A stretch of DNA of 64,000 nt. It comes from Oscillospiraceae bacterium (GTDB taxonomy: Bacteria > Bacillota > Clostridia > Oscillospirales > Acutalibacteraceae). This document shows, one piece after another, positions 15,679 through 25,022 of this stretch. The position numbers and the translations under genes were made by a program. The stretch spans positions 62,001-126,000 of the forward strand of contig SVPY01000003.1 of NCBI GenBank assembly GCA_015065615.1, written 5' to 3'. Below the pieces are notes generated by a model that was given only the letters and a program-made list of their open reading frames with translations, did not search any database and was not told where the DNA came from. How positions within the stretch are numbered: the stretch's first letter is position 1; every line of letters begins with the position of its first letter.

Positions 15679-16251
15679 CTACGGTTTGAGTTTAAGTATA
15701 ATTTTATGAGAGAGAAATGCAAGATAGTGTCCAACTAAAATTCCCAGTGAGTTTAAAATAAAATCGTCAATATCGAAACTTCTGCCGATTACAGGCTGAA
15801 AAAGCTCAATAAACAGAGGGATAATAAGTGAAACCGTGCAGATATTCTTAAACTGAAGTTTGCCTGAAATCAAATAGACGAAAATACCGTAGGGCACAAA
15901 CATCAGCATATTTAAAGTGAGCATGGTTTTTACCCAACTGCCGAAAGTAAATTCACCCGTAAGCCACTTGCAAATTGAAGGAATAAAGTTAAAGCCGCCC
16001 GAAAATATGGGAGCAAGGGTCTCATTACAGTAGCCGTTTTTTACGTGAAAATAAAAGTAAGTCCAGAAATTTTGCGGCAGTAAAGTAAGGCTTATAAGCC
16101 CCGTGACGTAAACCGTAAAAAGAATTCGTATAATTTCCTTTTTTACAGGGAGTTTTTCCTGCAGTTTTCGGTATTTATTCAGTTTATAAAGTGTGTAAAT
16201 AAGTCCTGCAAGTAAAGAAACAGGCAAAACTTCAAGGAATAAACTAAGCAT
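15679..16251 (-). CDS. VanZ-family membrane protein
   Basis: A 190-residue protein with about four or five hydrophobic segments and VanZ-family features: RILFTVYVTGLISLTLLP early, the NFIPSI ... NMLMFVPYGIF centre, and IELFQPVIGRSFDIDDFILNSLGILVGH at the end. VanZ of the vanA cluster gives low-level teicoplanin resistance, and many homologues only share the fold. Its first codons overlap the 3' end of the histidine kinase gene by 8 bp, so it is the last gene of a VanR/VanS-like operon and its output probably responds to cell-envelope stress. Confidence 0.85.
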   Translation of the reverse strand: MLSLFLEVLPVSLLAGLIYTLYKLNKYRKLQEKLPVKKEIIRILFTVYVTGLISLTLLPQNFWTYFYFHVKNGYCNETLAPIFSGGFNFIPSICKWLTGEFTFGSWVKTMLTLNMLMFVPYGIFVYLISGKLQFKNICTVSLIIPLFIELFQPVIGRSFDIDDFILNSLGILVGHYLAFLSHKIILKLKP

Positions 16252-18292
16252 TTTCTTTCTCTTTAATCTGAACTGTTTTAAAAATTATTTCCGCTTTGAA
16301 AACGTCGTCCTCAATTTTTATATTAAAGATTCCGTTCATATTTTTTACGAAGGTATCGGCTATTGAAAGTCCCAAACCCGAGCCCTCACTGCTTCTGGAT
16401 TCATCACCGCGCTTGAATCTTTCCAGTATTTCGCTTTCGGTGAAATTCATCTCGTATGATGAAACATTCTTGATTTCAAACACAGCTTCGCCGTTTGTTT
16501 CAGCAAGCTTAAGGAAAATTCGCGTACCGTTGAGGGAATATTTTAAAGCGTTATCTATTAAATTCTGCAGCACCCTGAAAAGCTTTTTGCCGTCTCCCTT
16601 AATATAAATCTCGTTTTCGGGCAATAAAACCTTAATGGGAGAGGGGCTGTTTTCAATTTTATCGCTCAATTCCGTTAAAGTCTGGTTAATAAGTTGCTTT
16701 AAGCCTAAGGTTTCGCTTACTGAAAGCTCAGTTTGGCTTGAAGCTTTTGAAAGGTCGAAAATATCCGCGATCATATTTTTAAGCCTTAAGCTTTTCTGCT
16801 TGATTATTTTCACATAGTCGCGGCTTTCGTCCGAGAGGTTTTCGTCGTCGTTTAAAAATTCCACGTAGCTTAATATGGAAGTTAGAGGGGTTTTTAAATC
16901 GTGGCTTACGTTACTTATCAGCTCGGTTTTCATTTTTTCGGAGGATACTGCTTTTTTAACAGCCTTATCCATACCTTCGCCTATAGAGTTTAAATTTTCG
17001 GGAAGCTTGCCGAAAATCGGATTCATATTTGAAGGGAGTTTACTTTCAAAGTCGCCCTCGCGCATTTTTCTTGCGGCTTCTTTTACTTCTTCCATTTCAA
17101 GGCTTAAATTAGCGGCAGCTTTAAAGCAAACAAAGGCGATAAATAAAAAGTAAATAAGGGTAACAAATATGCCGAAGTATAAAGATCTTGTTAACAGGGT
17201 TGAGAATATGAATATTATGCCGCCTATAAAGAGGGACAAAATTAAAGCCGTAAAGAAGAATATAACATAGCCTGTTAAAGTGGATTTTAAAGCTTTGGAA
17301 ATTTTAATAAATCCCTTTTTTAAATACCTATACAGTGCGGCAACGGTTGTATGAGCAAAAAGCTCGTTTCTTTTCGCTCTTTTTACTAAGTTAACAAACA
17401 CCTTGTAGCTGAAAAGGGAGAAACACGCCCCTGCCGTAATTTCCGTAAACCAATAAAAACCTACGGAGTAAGTGCCGTTGACTCTGAAAAATTTTACGGA
17501 GAAATAAATAAGGAAATAAGAGAAAATAAGATAAATTAAAACTAATATATCGTTATAAATTTTCTCGTGATATAAAATTTCCTTTAATTTATTTTTGTCC
17601 TTAGTTCTTATATGGGAAGTTATTCCCGAAAGAATGAAACCGCCGATAATAAGGAATACACCGCCGCAGAAAGCACCGAAATACTTCTTGCCTTGTGACT
17701 GGGAGTAAATTTCCCATGAACGGATATTATTTTCCGCCTCGTCGGTAAGCCAAACGTAAATATAATAATTTTCTGTAGCGTACTCTATATAGTTTCCTTC
17801 TATTGCTTCGCTGTCAGTTTCGTTCTCCGCTATATAAGGCTGATAATCGTAGCCGTAGCTTGTTTCATAGTGATAATTTTTCGAATAAATATAGCTTAAG
17901 CTGGTGCTATCGGCAAATTTATCCTTCAAAATATCCTTCATATTTTCGCCACTATCTTTAATTACGTAGCGGTAGCCCTGCTTTGCAAGTTCATCAAGAT
18001 TTTTTTCTAAGTAACTTAGCTCTTCCTTTGTGTGTTCTGTAATGAAAACCCCGTCGGTTTTACCTATTTCTTTTATATCGTTATAAAAAGAACAGTAAGA
18101 AAAAAGCAGGTCCATAACTTCGCTTTGTTTATTATGGGAAGAATAATTGACCGTGTCTCCGCTATTTAAGTAAGAAAGTACGCTTTTTCCGTTAAGAAGC
18201 GCAAGTGAGAGAAACATATAACCTATAAAGATTATAAGTACTGAGAGTGCGCTTAGTATTTTTGTTTTTTTAGCCTTCGATTTTGTATCCAA
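16244..18292 (-). CDS. Membrane sensor histidine kinase (VanS-like)
   Basis: A 682-residue kinase. TM1 lies at about residues 12-34, then an extracytoplasmic region to about 205, then several more membrane segments (about 207-228, 248-266, 277-300, 341-366, 372-394). That is more than the usual two, giving a membrane-embedded sensor. A HAMP-like linker (EVKEAARKMREGDFESKL) leads to the phosphoacceptor box LISNVSHDLKTPLTS, then the ATPase N box NLIDNALKYS and G box GSGLGLSIA. The start is TTG, 23 bp inside the 3' end of the response regulator gene. The signal is unknown; linkage to VanZ suggests the cell envelope. Confidence 0.9.
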   Translation of the reverse strand: MDTKSKAKKTKILSALSVLIIFIGYMFLSLALLNGKSVLSYLNSGDTVNYSSHNKQSEVMDLLFSYCSFYNDIKEIGKTDGVFITEHTKEELSYLEKNLDELAKQGYRYVIKDSGENMKDILKDKFADSTSLSYIYSKNYHYETSYGYDYQPYIAENETDSEAIEGNYIEYATENYYIYVWLTDEAENNIRSWEIYSQSQGKKYFGAFCGGVFLIIGGFILSGITSHIRTKDKNKLKEILYHEKIYNDILVLIYLIFSYFLIYFSVKFFRVNGTYSVGFYWFTEITAGACFSLFSYKVFVNLVKRAKRNELFAHTTVAALYRYLKKGFIKISKALKSTLTGYVIFFFTALILSLFIGGIIFIFSTLLTRSLYFGIFVTLIYFLFIAFVCFKAAANLSLEMEEVKEAARKMREGDFESKLPSNMNPIFGKLPENLNSIGEGMDKAVKKAVSSEKMKTELISNVSHDLKTPLTSILSYVEFLNDDENLSDESRDYVKIIKQKSLRLKNMIADIFDLSKASSQTELSVSETLGLKQLINQTLTELSDKIENSPSPIKVLLPENEIYIKGDGKKLFRVLQNLIDNALKYSLNGTRIFLKLAETNGEAVFEIKNVSSYEMNFTESEILERFKRGDESRSSEGSGLGLSIADTFVKNMNGIFNIKIEDDVFKAEIIFKTVQIKEKENA

Positions 18293-18968
18293 GTCCCCAC
18301 ACCACCTTTAAATATTTTGGTTCCCTCGGATTTATCTCAATTTTTTCTCTTATTCTCCTTATATGTACCATTACCGTGTTATCGGTGCCGAAAGCATCCT
18401 GATTCCATACGGCGGAGTAAATCTGCTCGGCTGAGAACACGTGGTTTTTGTTGAGCATAAGGAAGTGGAGAATATTGAATTCGGTAGGGGTAAGCTTGAC
18501 CTTTTCGCCGTTTACGGTTAAAGTTTTTGCGGCGGTATTAATGGAAAGACCGCTTACCGTAATTACGTTTTTATCCTCGCTTACTTTGCCGCTGCCTAAA
18601 ATTTTATACCTTCTTAGCTGACTCCTTACTCTTGCCAGAAGCTCCTGGGGGTTATATGGCTTGGTTACGTAATCGTCTGCGCCTATTGAAAGACCTAAAA
18701 TTTTGTCGCTGTCCTCACTTTTTGCCGAAAGAATTATAATGGGGATATTGTTTTTCTCCCTTATTTTCATTGTGGCGGAAAGTCCGTCCAGCTTCGGCAT
18801 CATAATATCGAGGATGATAAGGTCAATTTTATCCGTAACCAGCTTATCGAGAGCTTCAAGACCGTTATTTGCTGTTACCGTCTCGTAGCCTTCGTCTTTT
18901 AGAAGTTTTGAAATGGCGAAAGCTATCTCGCGGTCGTCATCCACTACCAGAATTTTTTCTTTTTCCAC
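18270..18968 (-). CDS. OmpR/PhoB-family response regulator (VanR-like)
   Basis: A 232-residue regulator. The receiver domain has the acidic pocket VVDDD, the phosphoacceptor in LIILDIMMPKLDG, the conserved Thr/Ser region and the Lys in YVTKPYNPQELLAR. The C-terminal winged helix (LTPTEFNILHFLM ... VMVHIRRIREKIE) is PhoB-like. The start is GTG with AAGGAGG upstream. It is the first gene of the operon with the histidine kinase and VanZ. Direct repeats upstream suggest autoregulation. Confidence 0.92.
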   Translation of the reverse strand: MEKEKILVVDDDREIAFAISKLLKDEGYETVTANNGLEALDKLVTDKIDLIILDIMMPKLDGLSATMKIREKNNIPIIILSAKSEDSDKILGLSIGADDYVTKPYNPQELLARVRSQLRRYKILGSGKVSEDKNVITVSGLSINTAAKTLTVNGEKVKLTPTEFNILHFLMLNKNHVFSAEQIYSAVWNQDAFGTDNTVMVHIRRIREKIEINPREPKYLKVVWGLGYKIEG

Positions 18969-18998
18969 TTTTTTGAGCCTCCTTGGGATTGCAGGTTT

Positions 18999-19065
18999 AT
19001 TATATACACGAAATCTTACGTATTTACTTATAAAATTCTTAATATTTTCTTAAATATATACGAAT
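18999..19065 (-). promoter_or_regulatory. Putative autoregulated promoter of the two-component operon
   Basis: The minus strand has TATAAT at 19004-18999 without a good -35 box. Upstream lie direct repeats of the TTAAGAA type (TTAAGAAAATATTAAGAA, spaced 11 bp) followed by ATAAG and GTAAG. Such 10-11-bp spaced repeats are typical OmpR-family binding sites and would compensate for the weak -35. Confidence 0.45.
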
Positions 19066-19104
19066 TTTAAGGGGTAAATGTTACAGCAAAGCGCAAATTT
19101 TCAA

Positions 19105-19145
19105 TAGACAATTAAAAAATACCTTGCTATAATAATTATAGTATA
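19105..19145 (+). promoter_or_regulatory. Promoter with overlapping palindrome before SGNH hydrolase
   Basis: TAGACA and TATAAT are separated by 17 bp. The -10 box lies in the perfect palindrome CTATAATAATTATAG, so a repressor bound there would block transcription. Confidence 0.55.
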
Positions 19146-19204
19146 AAAAAGCATCAAAACGGTAACAAAAAACGGCAAAAAATAAAAAAGCGAGGGAATT
19201 TTTT

Positions 19205-20332
19205 ATGAAAAATGAAAAATGGGTGAGTATATGGGGCAACGCGGTAAGCATAGCAGAAAACCGCCCCGAAAGGTATGCGAAAAATATAACCATCCGCTAC
19301 CCTATACATATTCCTTTTTCGGGTAATTCCTTAAGGCTCACTTTTGATAATTACTGCGGCAACGAACCCATTACTTTAAATAAGATAACGGTTTTTTACG
19401 GCGGCGAATTTTATAAGGTTTTATATAATGGATGTGAAAGCGTTACTATAGAAGCCGGCGAGAATATAGTAACCGACCCTCTTGCTATTGAGCTCAGGGC
19501 AGAAGAGCTTATGCAGGTAAGCTTTTATTTAAAGGATTTCACTTTAATGCGAAGCGTTGTTTATACCTGCGGCCCTCTTTCCGAAGGTCTTTACGCTAAC
19601 GGAGACAGAACCGAGGACAGAGACATAGACATTATTACTTCAAGAAAAACACACCTTTTCTATTTCTTAAGCAACGTATCGATTTTAACAGAGAAGGAAA
19701 ACCGCACTGTGGTTTGCTACGGCGATTCCATAACCGCTCAGGATTGGCCCGATTTTCTCTCTCTTCGCTGTTACAAAGAGGGCTATAAAAACACCGCGAT
19801 TATAAGAAGGGCAACCAGCGGCTCCAGAATTTTAAGGCAGTACGAGTGCATCACCTACGAAAGCTACGGTTTAAAGGGCGATAACCGCTTCAGTCACGAA
19901 GTACCCACCGACGGCGCCGATACCGTAATAATTCAGCAGGGTATAAACGACATTATCCATCCTGTAGGAGTGGAAGTGAACGTATATAGACCAATGAGCG
20001 ATTTGCCTACCGTGGATGAATTGATTGAAGGTTTAAAAATTTATATCAATCAGGCTAAAAGCTACGGATATAAGGTTTACGTAGGCACACTTTTACCTAT
20101 GGGTGGCTGGAGGACCGACGCGCCTTTCAGGCAGGAGATGCGCCATAAATACAATGAATTTATAAGAACTACCGATATTATCGACGGCTGCATCGATTTT
20201 GATAAGGCTCTGAGGGATGAAAACAATACCGATTTCTTTAAAAAGGAATACGATTCCGGCGACCATTTGCACCCAAGTAAACTTGGCTACGAGAGAATGG
20301 CAATGGAAATACCCCGTGAAATATTAAAATAA
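19205..20332 (+). CDS. SGNH/GDSL-type hydrolase
   Basis: A 375-residue hydrolase without a signal peptide. Residues about 1-165 form a beta-rich N-terminal domain. The C-terminal SGNH esterase domain starts at VVCYGDSITAQDW (nucleophile Ser in GDS), continues with QQGINDI (the Asn of block III) and ends with GDHLHPSKLGY (catalytic Asp and His). This domain arrangement is seen in intracellular carbohydrate esterases, so deacetylation of a sugar is plausible, but the substrate is not shown. It is monocistronic, with its own promoter and terminator. Confidence 0.85.
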   Translation: MKNEKWVSIWGNAVSIAENRPERYAKNITIRYPIHIPFSGNSLRLTFDNYCGNEPITLNKITVFYGGEFYKVLYNGCESVTIEAGENIVTDPLAIELRAEELMQVSFYLKDFTLMRSVVYTCGPLSEGLYANGDRTEDRDIDIITSRKTHLFYFLSNVSILTEKENRTVVCYGDSITAQDWPDFLSLRCYKEGYKNTAIIRRATSGSRILRQYECITYESYGLKGDNRFSHEVPTDGADTVIIQQGINDIIHPVGVEVNVYRPMSDLPTVDELIEGLKIYINQAKSYGYKVYVGTLLPMGGWRTDAPFRQEMRHKYNEFIRTTDIIDGCIDFDKALRDENNTDFFKKEYDSGDHLHPSKLGYERMAMEIPREILK

Positions 20333-20336
20333 ACTT

Positions 20337-20375
20337 TAAAGGGAAAAGCTGATATTTCGGTTTTTCCCTTTTTAT
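20337..20375 (+). terminator. Terminator after SGNH hydrolase
   Basis: AAAGGGAAAA pairs with TTTTCCCTTT across a 13-nt loop and ends in a T-run. Confidence 0.75.
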
Positions 20376-20422
20376 TTGTGTTTTTGTTATATAAAAAATT
20401 TCCCTGAAACAACATAAGTTTA

Positions 20423-20451
20423 TTGCACTTTGGAAAAATTTGTGAGATAAT
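20423..20451 (+). promoter_or_regulatory. Promoter of galT
   Basis: TTGCAC and GATAAT are separated by 17 bp, 36 bp before the galT start codon. Confidence 0.6.
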
Positions 20452-20487
20452 ATAAGCTGTGAAAAGATTGATAAGAGAGGTTAATAT

Positions 20488-21981
20488 ATGCAGAACGTTT
20501 ACATAAAAGCTCTTGTGGATTACGCTTTAAGAGAGGGACTTATCGAGAAAGAGGATAAAATTTATGCCATAAATTCTATTCTTGCAGTACTTGATTGCAA
20601 CGAATACAATAAGCCTGAATTTGTTCCCGAAATGGAATTGAAAGAAATTTTAGAGGGTCTTATCACCTATGCCGTAGATAAAAAGCTTATAAACGACAGC
20701 ATCGTGGAGAAGGACCTTTTCGATACGAAAATTATGTCCTGCATTACACCCAGACCTTCCACAGTTGTAAATACTTTTAATGCGCTTAAAAAAGAGGACG
20801 CAAAAAAAGCGACCGATTATTTCTATAAATTAAGCTGTGACTGCGATTATATAAGAAGATACAGAATCAAAAAAGATATCAAGTGGGTTTACGAAAGCGA
20901 ATACGGCGATTTGGATATTACAATAAACCTTTCAAAACCCGAGAAGGATCCCAAAGCCATTGCCGCTATGAAAAATATGAAGCAGTCAGGTTACCCCGTA
21001 TGCCAGCTTTGCAAGGAAAACGTAGGCTACAGAGGCAGGCTGGATTTCCCCGCACGCCAGACTCTGCGCACCATTCCTTTGAATCTGGGCGGAGAAAACT
21101 GGAGAATGCAGTATTCCCCCTACGTTTACTACAACGAGCACTGCATCGTGTTTAACGAAAAGCATATCCCCATGAGAATAGACAGACGCAGTTTCGTTAA
21201 GCTTCTCGATTTTATCACCGAATATCCCCACTATTTTATCGGCTCCAATGCAGACCTCCCCATAGTAGGCGGTTCAATTCTCTCTCACGACCATTTCCAG
21301 GGCGGTAACTATACTTTTGCCATGGCAAAGGCTCCCATTGAGAAGGAAGTAAGCTTCGAAGGCTTCGGCGATATCAAGGCGGGCATAGTTAAGTGGCCCT
21401 TATCGGTTATCCGTCTTGAAAGCGAAAATAAGGAAAAGCTTGTGGAGCTTGCCGATAAAATACTTACGAAATGGCGCTCCTACAGCGACCGCGAGGCGTT
21501 TATCTTTGCGGATTTAGGAAACGAACCTCACAACACCATTACTCCCATTGCAAGAAGAAACGGCGAAAAATTCCAGCTGGATCTGGTTCTTAGAAATAAC
21601 GTATGCACCAAGGAGCATCCTTTGGGCGTTTACCATCCCCATGCAGAGCTTCATCATATCAAAAAGGAAAATATCGGTCTTATCGAAGTTATGGGTCTTG
21701 CGGTACTTCCTCCAAGACTTAAGGACGAGATGGAAATTTTAGCCGAGCATCTTGTAAACGGTAAGGACGTAAGCAAGAATAAGCAGATAAAAGACCATGC
21801 GCCCTGGGCGAAGGAGCTTATAAAGAAGTACGGCAGCTTCAGTTTCGATACCGTTAACGATATCATCAAAAAGGAAGTCGGCGCAGTTTTCAAGGAAGTT
21901 TTAGAGCACGCAGGCGTATATAAGTGCACAGAGGAAGGCAGACTTGCCTTTATGCGCTTTATAAATGCAGTAAATCAGTAA
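20488..21981 (+). CDS. galT: UDP-glucose-hexose-1-phosphate uridylyltransferase (type 2)
   Basis: A 497-residue Leloir-pathway enzyme swapping UMP between UDP-glucose and galactose 1-phosphate. The sequence matches the long Gram-positive GalT class: an all-helical N-terminus (FVPEMELKEILEGL; CITPRPSTVVNTF), then the YRGRLDFPARQTLRTIPL block, the active-site ILSHDHFQGG and the C-terminal HPLGVYHPHAELHHIKK. It has its own promoter and a strong terminator. No galK or galE gene is beside it, so the pathway is split in this genome. Confidence 0.92.
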   Translation: MQNVYIKALVDYALREGLIEKEDKIYAINSILAVLDCNEYNKPEFVPEMELKEILEGLITYAVDKKLINDSIVEKDLFDTKIMSCITPRPSTVVNTFNALKKEDAKKATDYFYKLSCDCDYIRRYRIKKDIKWVYESEYGDLDITINLSKPEKDPKAIAAMKNMKQSGYPVCQLCKENVGYRGRLDFPARQTLRTIPLNLGGENWRMQYSPYVYYNEHCIVFNEKHIPMRIDRRSFVKLLDFITEYPHYFIGSNADLPIVGGSILSHDHFQGGNYTFAMAKAPIEKEVSFEGFGDIKAGIVKWPLSVIRLESENKEKLVELADKILTKWRSYSDREAFIFADLGNEPHNTITPIARRNGEKFQLDLVLRNNVCTKEHPLGVYHPHAELHHIKKENIGLIEVMGLAVLPPRLKDEMEILAEHLVNGKDVSKNKQIKDHAPWAKELIKKYGSFSFDTVNDIIKKEVGAVFKEVLEHAGVYKCTEEGRLAFMRFINAVNQ

Positions 21982-21988
21982 AATTTAA

Positions 21989-22016
21989 ACTCCGCCGTTT
22001 CAAAGCGGAGTTTTTT
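21989..22016 (+). terminator. Terminator of galT
   Basis: CTCCGC and GCGGAG form a stem with a 9-nt loop, followed by six T. Confidence 0.85.
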
Positions 22017-22072
22017 ACTGATTTCAGGTATAATATAATGTAAATGTAAATTAAACGCAAGGAGTTGACTTT

Positions 22073-23101
22073 ATGAAAATAGCATTTTTTGATGCAAAAC
22101 AGTACGATAAACCTTCTTTCGATAAGTTTTCGGAGGAAAGAAATATAAAAATAAAATATTTTGAAACTAAATTAAATGAAGATACTGCCGACCTTCTGGA
22201 AGGCAAGAATTACGACGGCGTTTGTGTTTTCGTTAACGACACGGTAAATAAAGAGGTAATTGACCGTCTTTCTGAAATGAATGTAAAATATATCGCCCTT
22301 CGCTGCGCAGGTTACAACAACGTGGATATGAAAGAAGCCGCAATAAAAAATCTTAAAGTAGTTCACGTGCCCGCATATTCCCCTTACGCTGTAGCTGAGC
22401 ACGCCATGGCTCTGCTTTTAACATCAATAAGAAGAATTCACAAGGCTTATATCCGTTCCCGAGACTTTAATTTCAGCTTAAATAATTTAACAGGCTTCGA
22501 TTTGCACGGCAAGACAGTAGGTATTTTAGGTACGGGCAAAATAGGCAGAGTGTTCCTTGATATCTGCCGCGGCTTCGGTATGAAGGTGCTTTGCTACGAT
22601 AAATTCCCCGATAAGAGTATTGAAAACGAAAACGTAAGATATACTGACTTAAATGAAATTTTTGAAAAGTGCGATATTATTTCCCTTCACTGCCCTTTAA
22701 CGGAAGAGACCTATCACATAATTGACGAAATTTCCATAGAGAAAATGAAAAAGGGTGTTGTGATTATAAATACTTCTCGCGGAGCTCTGGTGGATGCAGA
22801 GGCGCTTTTAAACGGCATAAAGATGAGAAAGATAGGCGCCGCCTGCCTCGATGTTTACGAGGAAGAGGGGGATTTATTCTTTGAGGATAAGTCCGGTCAT
22901 ATTCTGGAGGACGATACTCTGGCAAGACTTATCTCAATGCCTAACGTAATAGTTACTTCCCATCAGGCTTTCTTAACCGAGGAAGCTTTAGAGAATATTG
23001 CCGAAACTACTATTAATAATTTAATCGAGCTTAAAGAAACAGGCAAAAGCGTTAACGAGCTGTGCTTTAAAAAAGGCGAAGCCTCAAGATGCAAAGGCTG
23101 A
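22073..23101 (+). CDS. D-lactate dehydrogenase-like D-2-hydroxyacid dehydrogenase
   Basis: A 342-residue NAD-dependent dehydrogenase reducing a 2-keto acid to the D-hydroxy acid, most likely pyruvate to D-lactate. The Rossmann motif is GILGTGKIG. The catalytic residues are Arg236 in NTSRG, Glu263 in VYEEEGD and His297 in TSHQAFLTEEAL. The RCAGYNNVD and HVPAYSPYAVAEHAM blocks fit the D-LDH subfamily. The ribosome binding site is AAGGAG. It is monocistronic and followed by a terminator. A role in fermentative NADH re-oxidation is expected. Confidence 0.9.
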   Translation: MKIAFFDAKQYDKPSFDKFSEERNIKIKYFETKLNEDTADLLEGKNYDGVCVFVNDTVNKEVIDRLSEMNVKYIALRCAGYNNVDMKEAAIKNLKVVHVPAYSPYAVAEHAMALLLTSIRRIHKAYIRSRDFNFSLNNLTGFDLHGKTVGILGTGKIGRVFLDICRGFGMKVLCYDKFPDKSIENENVRYTDLNEIFEKCDIISLHCPLTEETYHIIDEISIEKMKKGVVIINTSRGALVDAEALLNGIKMRKIGAACLDVYEEEGDLFFEDKSGHILEDDTLARLISMPNVIVTSHQAFLTEEALENIAETTINNLIELKETGKSVNELCFKKGEASRCKG

Positions 23102-23125
23102 AAATCAGAAACCTAATTAAGATAA

Positions 23126-23162
23126 TGGGGGACACTTCGTAAAGAAGCAGTCTCCTTTTTTG
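23126..23162 (+). terminator. Imperfect terminator
   Basis: GGGGACACTTC pairs imperfectly with GAAGCAGTCTCC around a GTAAA loop and is followed by a run of T. Confidence 0.6.
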
Positions 23163-23347
23163 TTTACAAAAAGTTAAAAACGGTGAAACATTACCGTAAT
23201 TTTTGAAAAGTAAATTACTTTACACAATGATTAAAAATTAACAAGTATAAATTTGGGTAAGAAAACGAAAAAACAGTAGACTTACAGTTGACTCTATGAT
23301 AAAATGATATTCAGTATTGTGCAAAATTTTGATTTACAGGGAAAACT

Positions 23348-23752
23348 ATGGCAAAAATAGATAAAGTTGTTTTAAAGGAAACAAAATATATAGCTTTGTG
23401 GGTGATTATTTTCAGCCTTATAATGGAAGCTGTATTTTTAATTATAAATAAATGGGATTACACCGTGCTTCTGGGAAATCTTTTAAGCGCAACTGTAGGA
23501 GTGCTCAATTTCTTTTTAATGGGTCTTGGAGTGCAGAAAGCGGTAATGCAGGAGGAAAAAGAAGCTAAGCAAACTATGAAGGTTTCGAATCTTATGAGAA
23601 CGTTCCTTCTTTTTGTTGCGGCTGTTATCGGTGTTACAGTAAGTGTGTTTAATAATTGGGCGGTTATTATTCCGCTTTTCTTCCCGAGAGTTGCAATACT
23701 TTTAAGACCTTTATTCGATAAACGAAAGGATGAAAATAAAAATGCAGAGTGA
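23348..23752 (+). CDS. AtpI-like membrane protein of the ATP synthase operon
   Basis: A 134-residue protein with about four hydrophobic segments (ALWVIIFSLIMEAVFLI; LLGNLLSATVGVLNFFLMGL; TFLLFVAAVIGVTVSVF; AVIIPLFFPRVAILL). It has no strong motif, but its size, topology and position as first gene before atpB match the subunit I/AtpI group, which assists c-ring assembly or Mg2+ handling in other bacteria. Its last codons overlap the beginning of the atpB region, indicating co-translation. The assignment rests mainly on context. Confidence 0.65.
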   Translation: MAKIDKVVLKETKYIALWVIIFSLIMEAVFLIINKWDYTVLLGNLLSATVGVLNFFLMGLGVQKAVMQEEKEAKQTMKVSNLMRTFLLFVAAVIGVTVSVFNNWAVIIPLFFPRVAILLRPLFDKRKDENKNAE

Positions 23753-24632
23753 TATAAAAAAGTTTAAACTCTTTGATATAGTTTTTATTTCAATGATGGT
23801 TATCCCCGTAATATGTTTAATACTTTTAAGAATTCTGGTTTATCCCGTAAGTGAAGGAATAAACGTGACGGGTGCGCTTATTTATTTTACCATTCCAATG
23901 CCTATACAGGATTTCCCCGTAACCGAATCTCAGGTTAATTCTCTGGCGGTATTGATTATGCTTTGCGGGCTGTGCCTTTACTTAACTCACGGTATAAGAA
24001 AAAACGTAAGCGTAAAAAGAACCGTACTTGCAGAATGGATAGTTGAAAAGGTAGAGGGTCTGGTAAAAGATAATATGGGTGAATTTTTCAGCACCTTCGG
24101 CCCTTTTATTGCAGCAGTTATGGGTCTTTCCGGTTTTTCAAGCTTGCTTGCTCTTTTCGGTTTGTACGCTCCTACTTCCGATATTAACATAGTAGGCGGT
24201 TGGGCGATACTTGTTTTCTTCCTTATTACTTATTATAAGGCTATTTGCGGTCCGGTTCAGTACCTAAAGAGCTTTACGGAACCTGTGGCGCTTTTAACTC
24301 CTATCAATTTGATCAGTGAAATTGCAACTCCTATTTCTATGGCTTTCCGTCACTACGGCAACGTGCTTTCAGGCAGTGTTATTTCCGTTCTTTTGGCAGC
24401 GGGTCTTCAGGGATTATCTGCAATGGTTTTAGGTTGGCTTCCGGGCTTCCTTGGCGATATTCCTCTTTTCAGAGTAGGTATCCCCGCGGTGCTCTCTATT
24501 TATTTCGATATATTCTCAGGTTGTTTGCAGGCATTCATTTTTGCTACGCTTACTATGATGTACGTAAGCAGCGGTTTCCCGCAGGATGAGTACGAAAAAC
24601 GCAGGTTAAAAAAGGCTCAGAAAGCTAAATGA
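23742..24632 (+). CDS. atpB: ATP synthase F0 subunit a
   Basis: A 296-residue membrane subunit forming the ion half-channels against the c-ring. The essential arginine is in SMAFRHYGNVLSG, and the terminal helix region CLQAFIFATLTMMYVSS is typical. The track starts at an ATG 12 bases earlier; GAAAGGA is better spaced from this second ATG. It is slightly longer than many bacterial a subunits because of a hydrophilic insert around KNVSVKRTVLAEWIVEKVEG. It overlaps the AtpI-like gene and is followed by atpE. Confidence 0.92.
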   Translation: MQSDIKKFKLFDIVFISMMVIPVICLILLRILVYPVSEGINVTGALIYFTIPMPIQDFPVTESQVNSLAVLIMLCGLCLYLTHGIRKNVSVKRTVLAEWIVEKVEGLVKDNMGEFFSTFGPFIAAVMGLSGFSSLLALFGLYAPTSDINIVGGWAILVFFLITYYKAICGPVQYLKSFTEPVALLTPINLISEIATPISMAFRHYGNVLSGSVISVLLAAGLQGLSAMVLGWLPGFLGDIPLFRVGIPAVLSIYFDIFSGCLQAFIFATLTMMYVSSGFPQDEYEKRRLKKAQKAK

Positions 24633-24692
24633 TTTCTGTCCTTTAATAAATATATAAAGTATCAACATTCAATAATAAATTTTTGGAGGTAA

Positions 24693-24980
<288 letters not shown>

Positions 24981-25022
24981 TGAATAAGAATAATATTTAA
25001 CGAGAAAGGCAGATAAAAATTT

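Noticed and set aside
23280-23347. Promoter of the atp operon (TTGACT near 23288)
   Set aside because: The boxes that follow have poor spacing (14 bp to TATTCA or no good -10 at 17 bp), so it was not listed as a feature.
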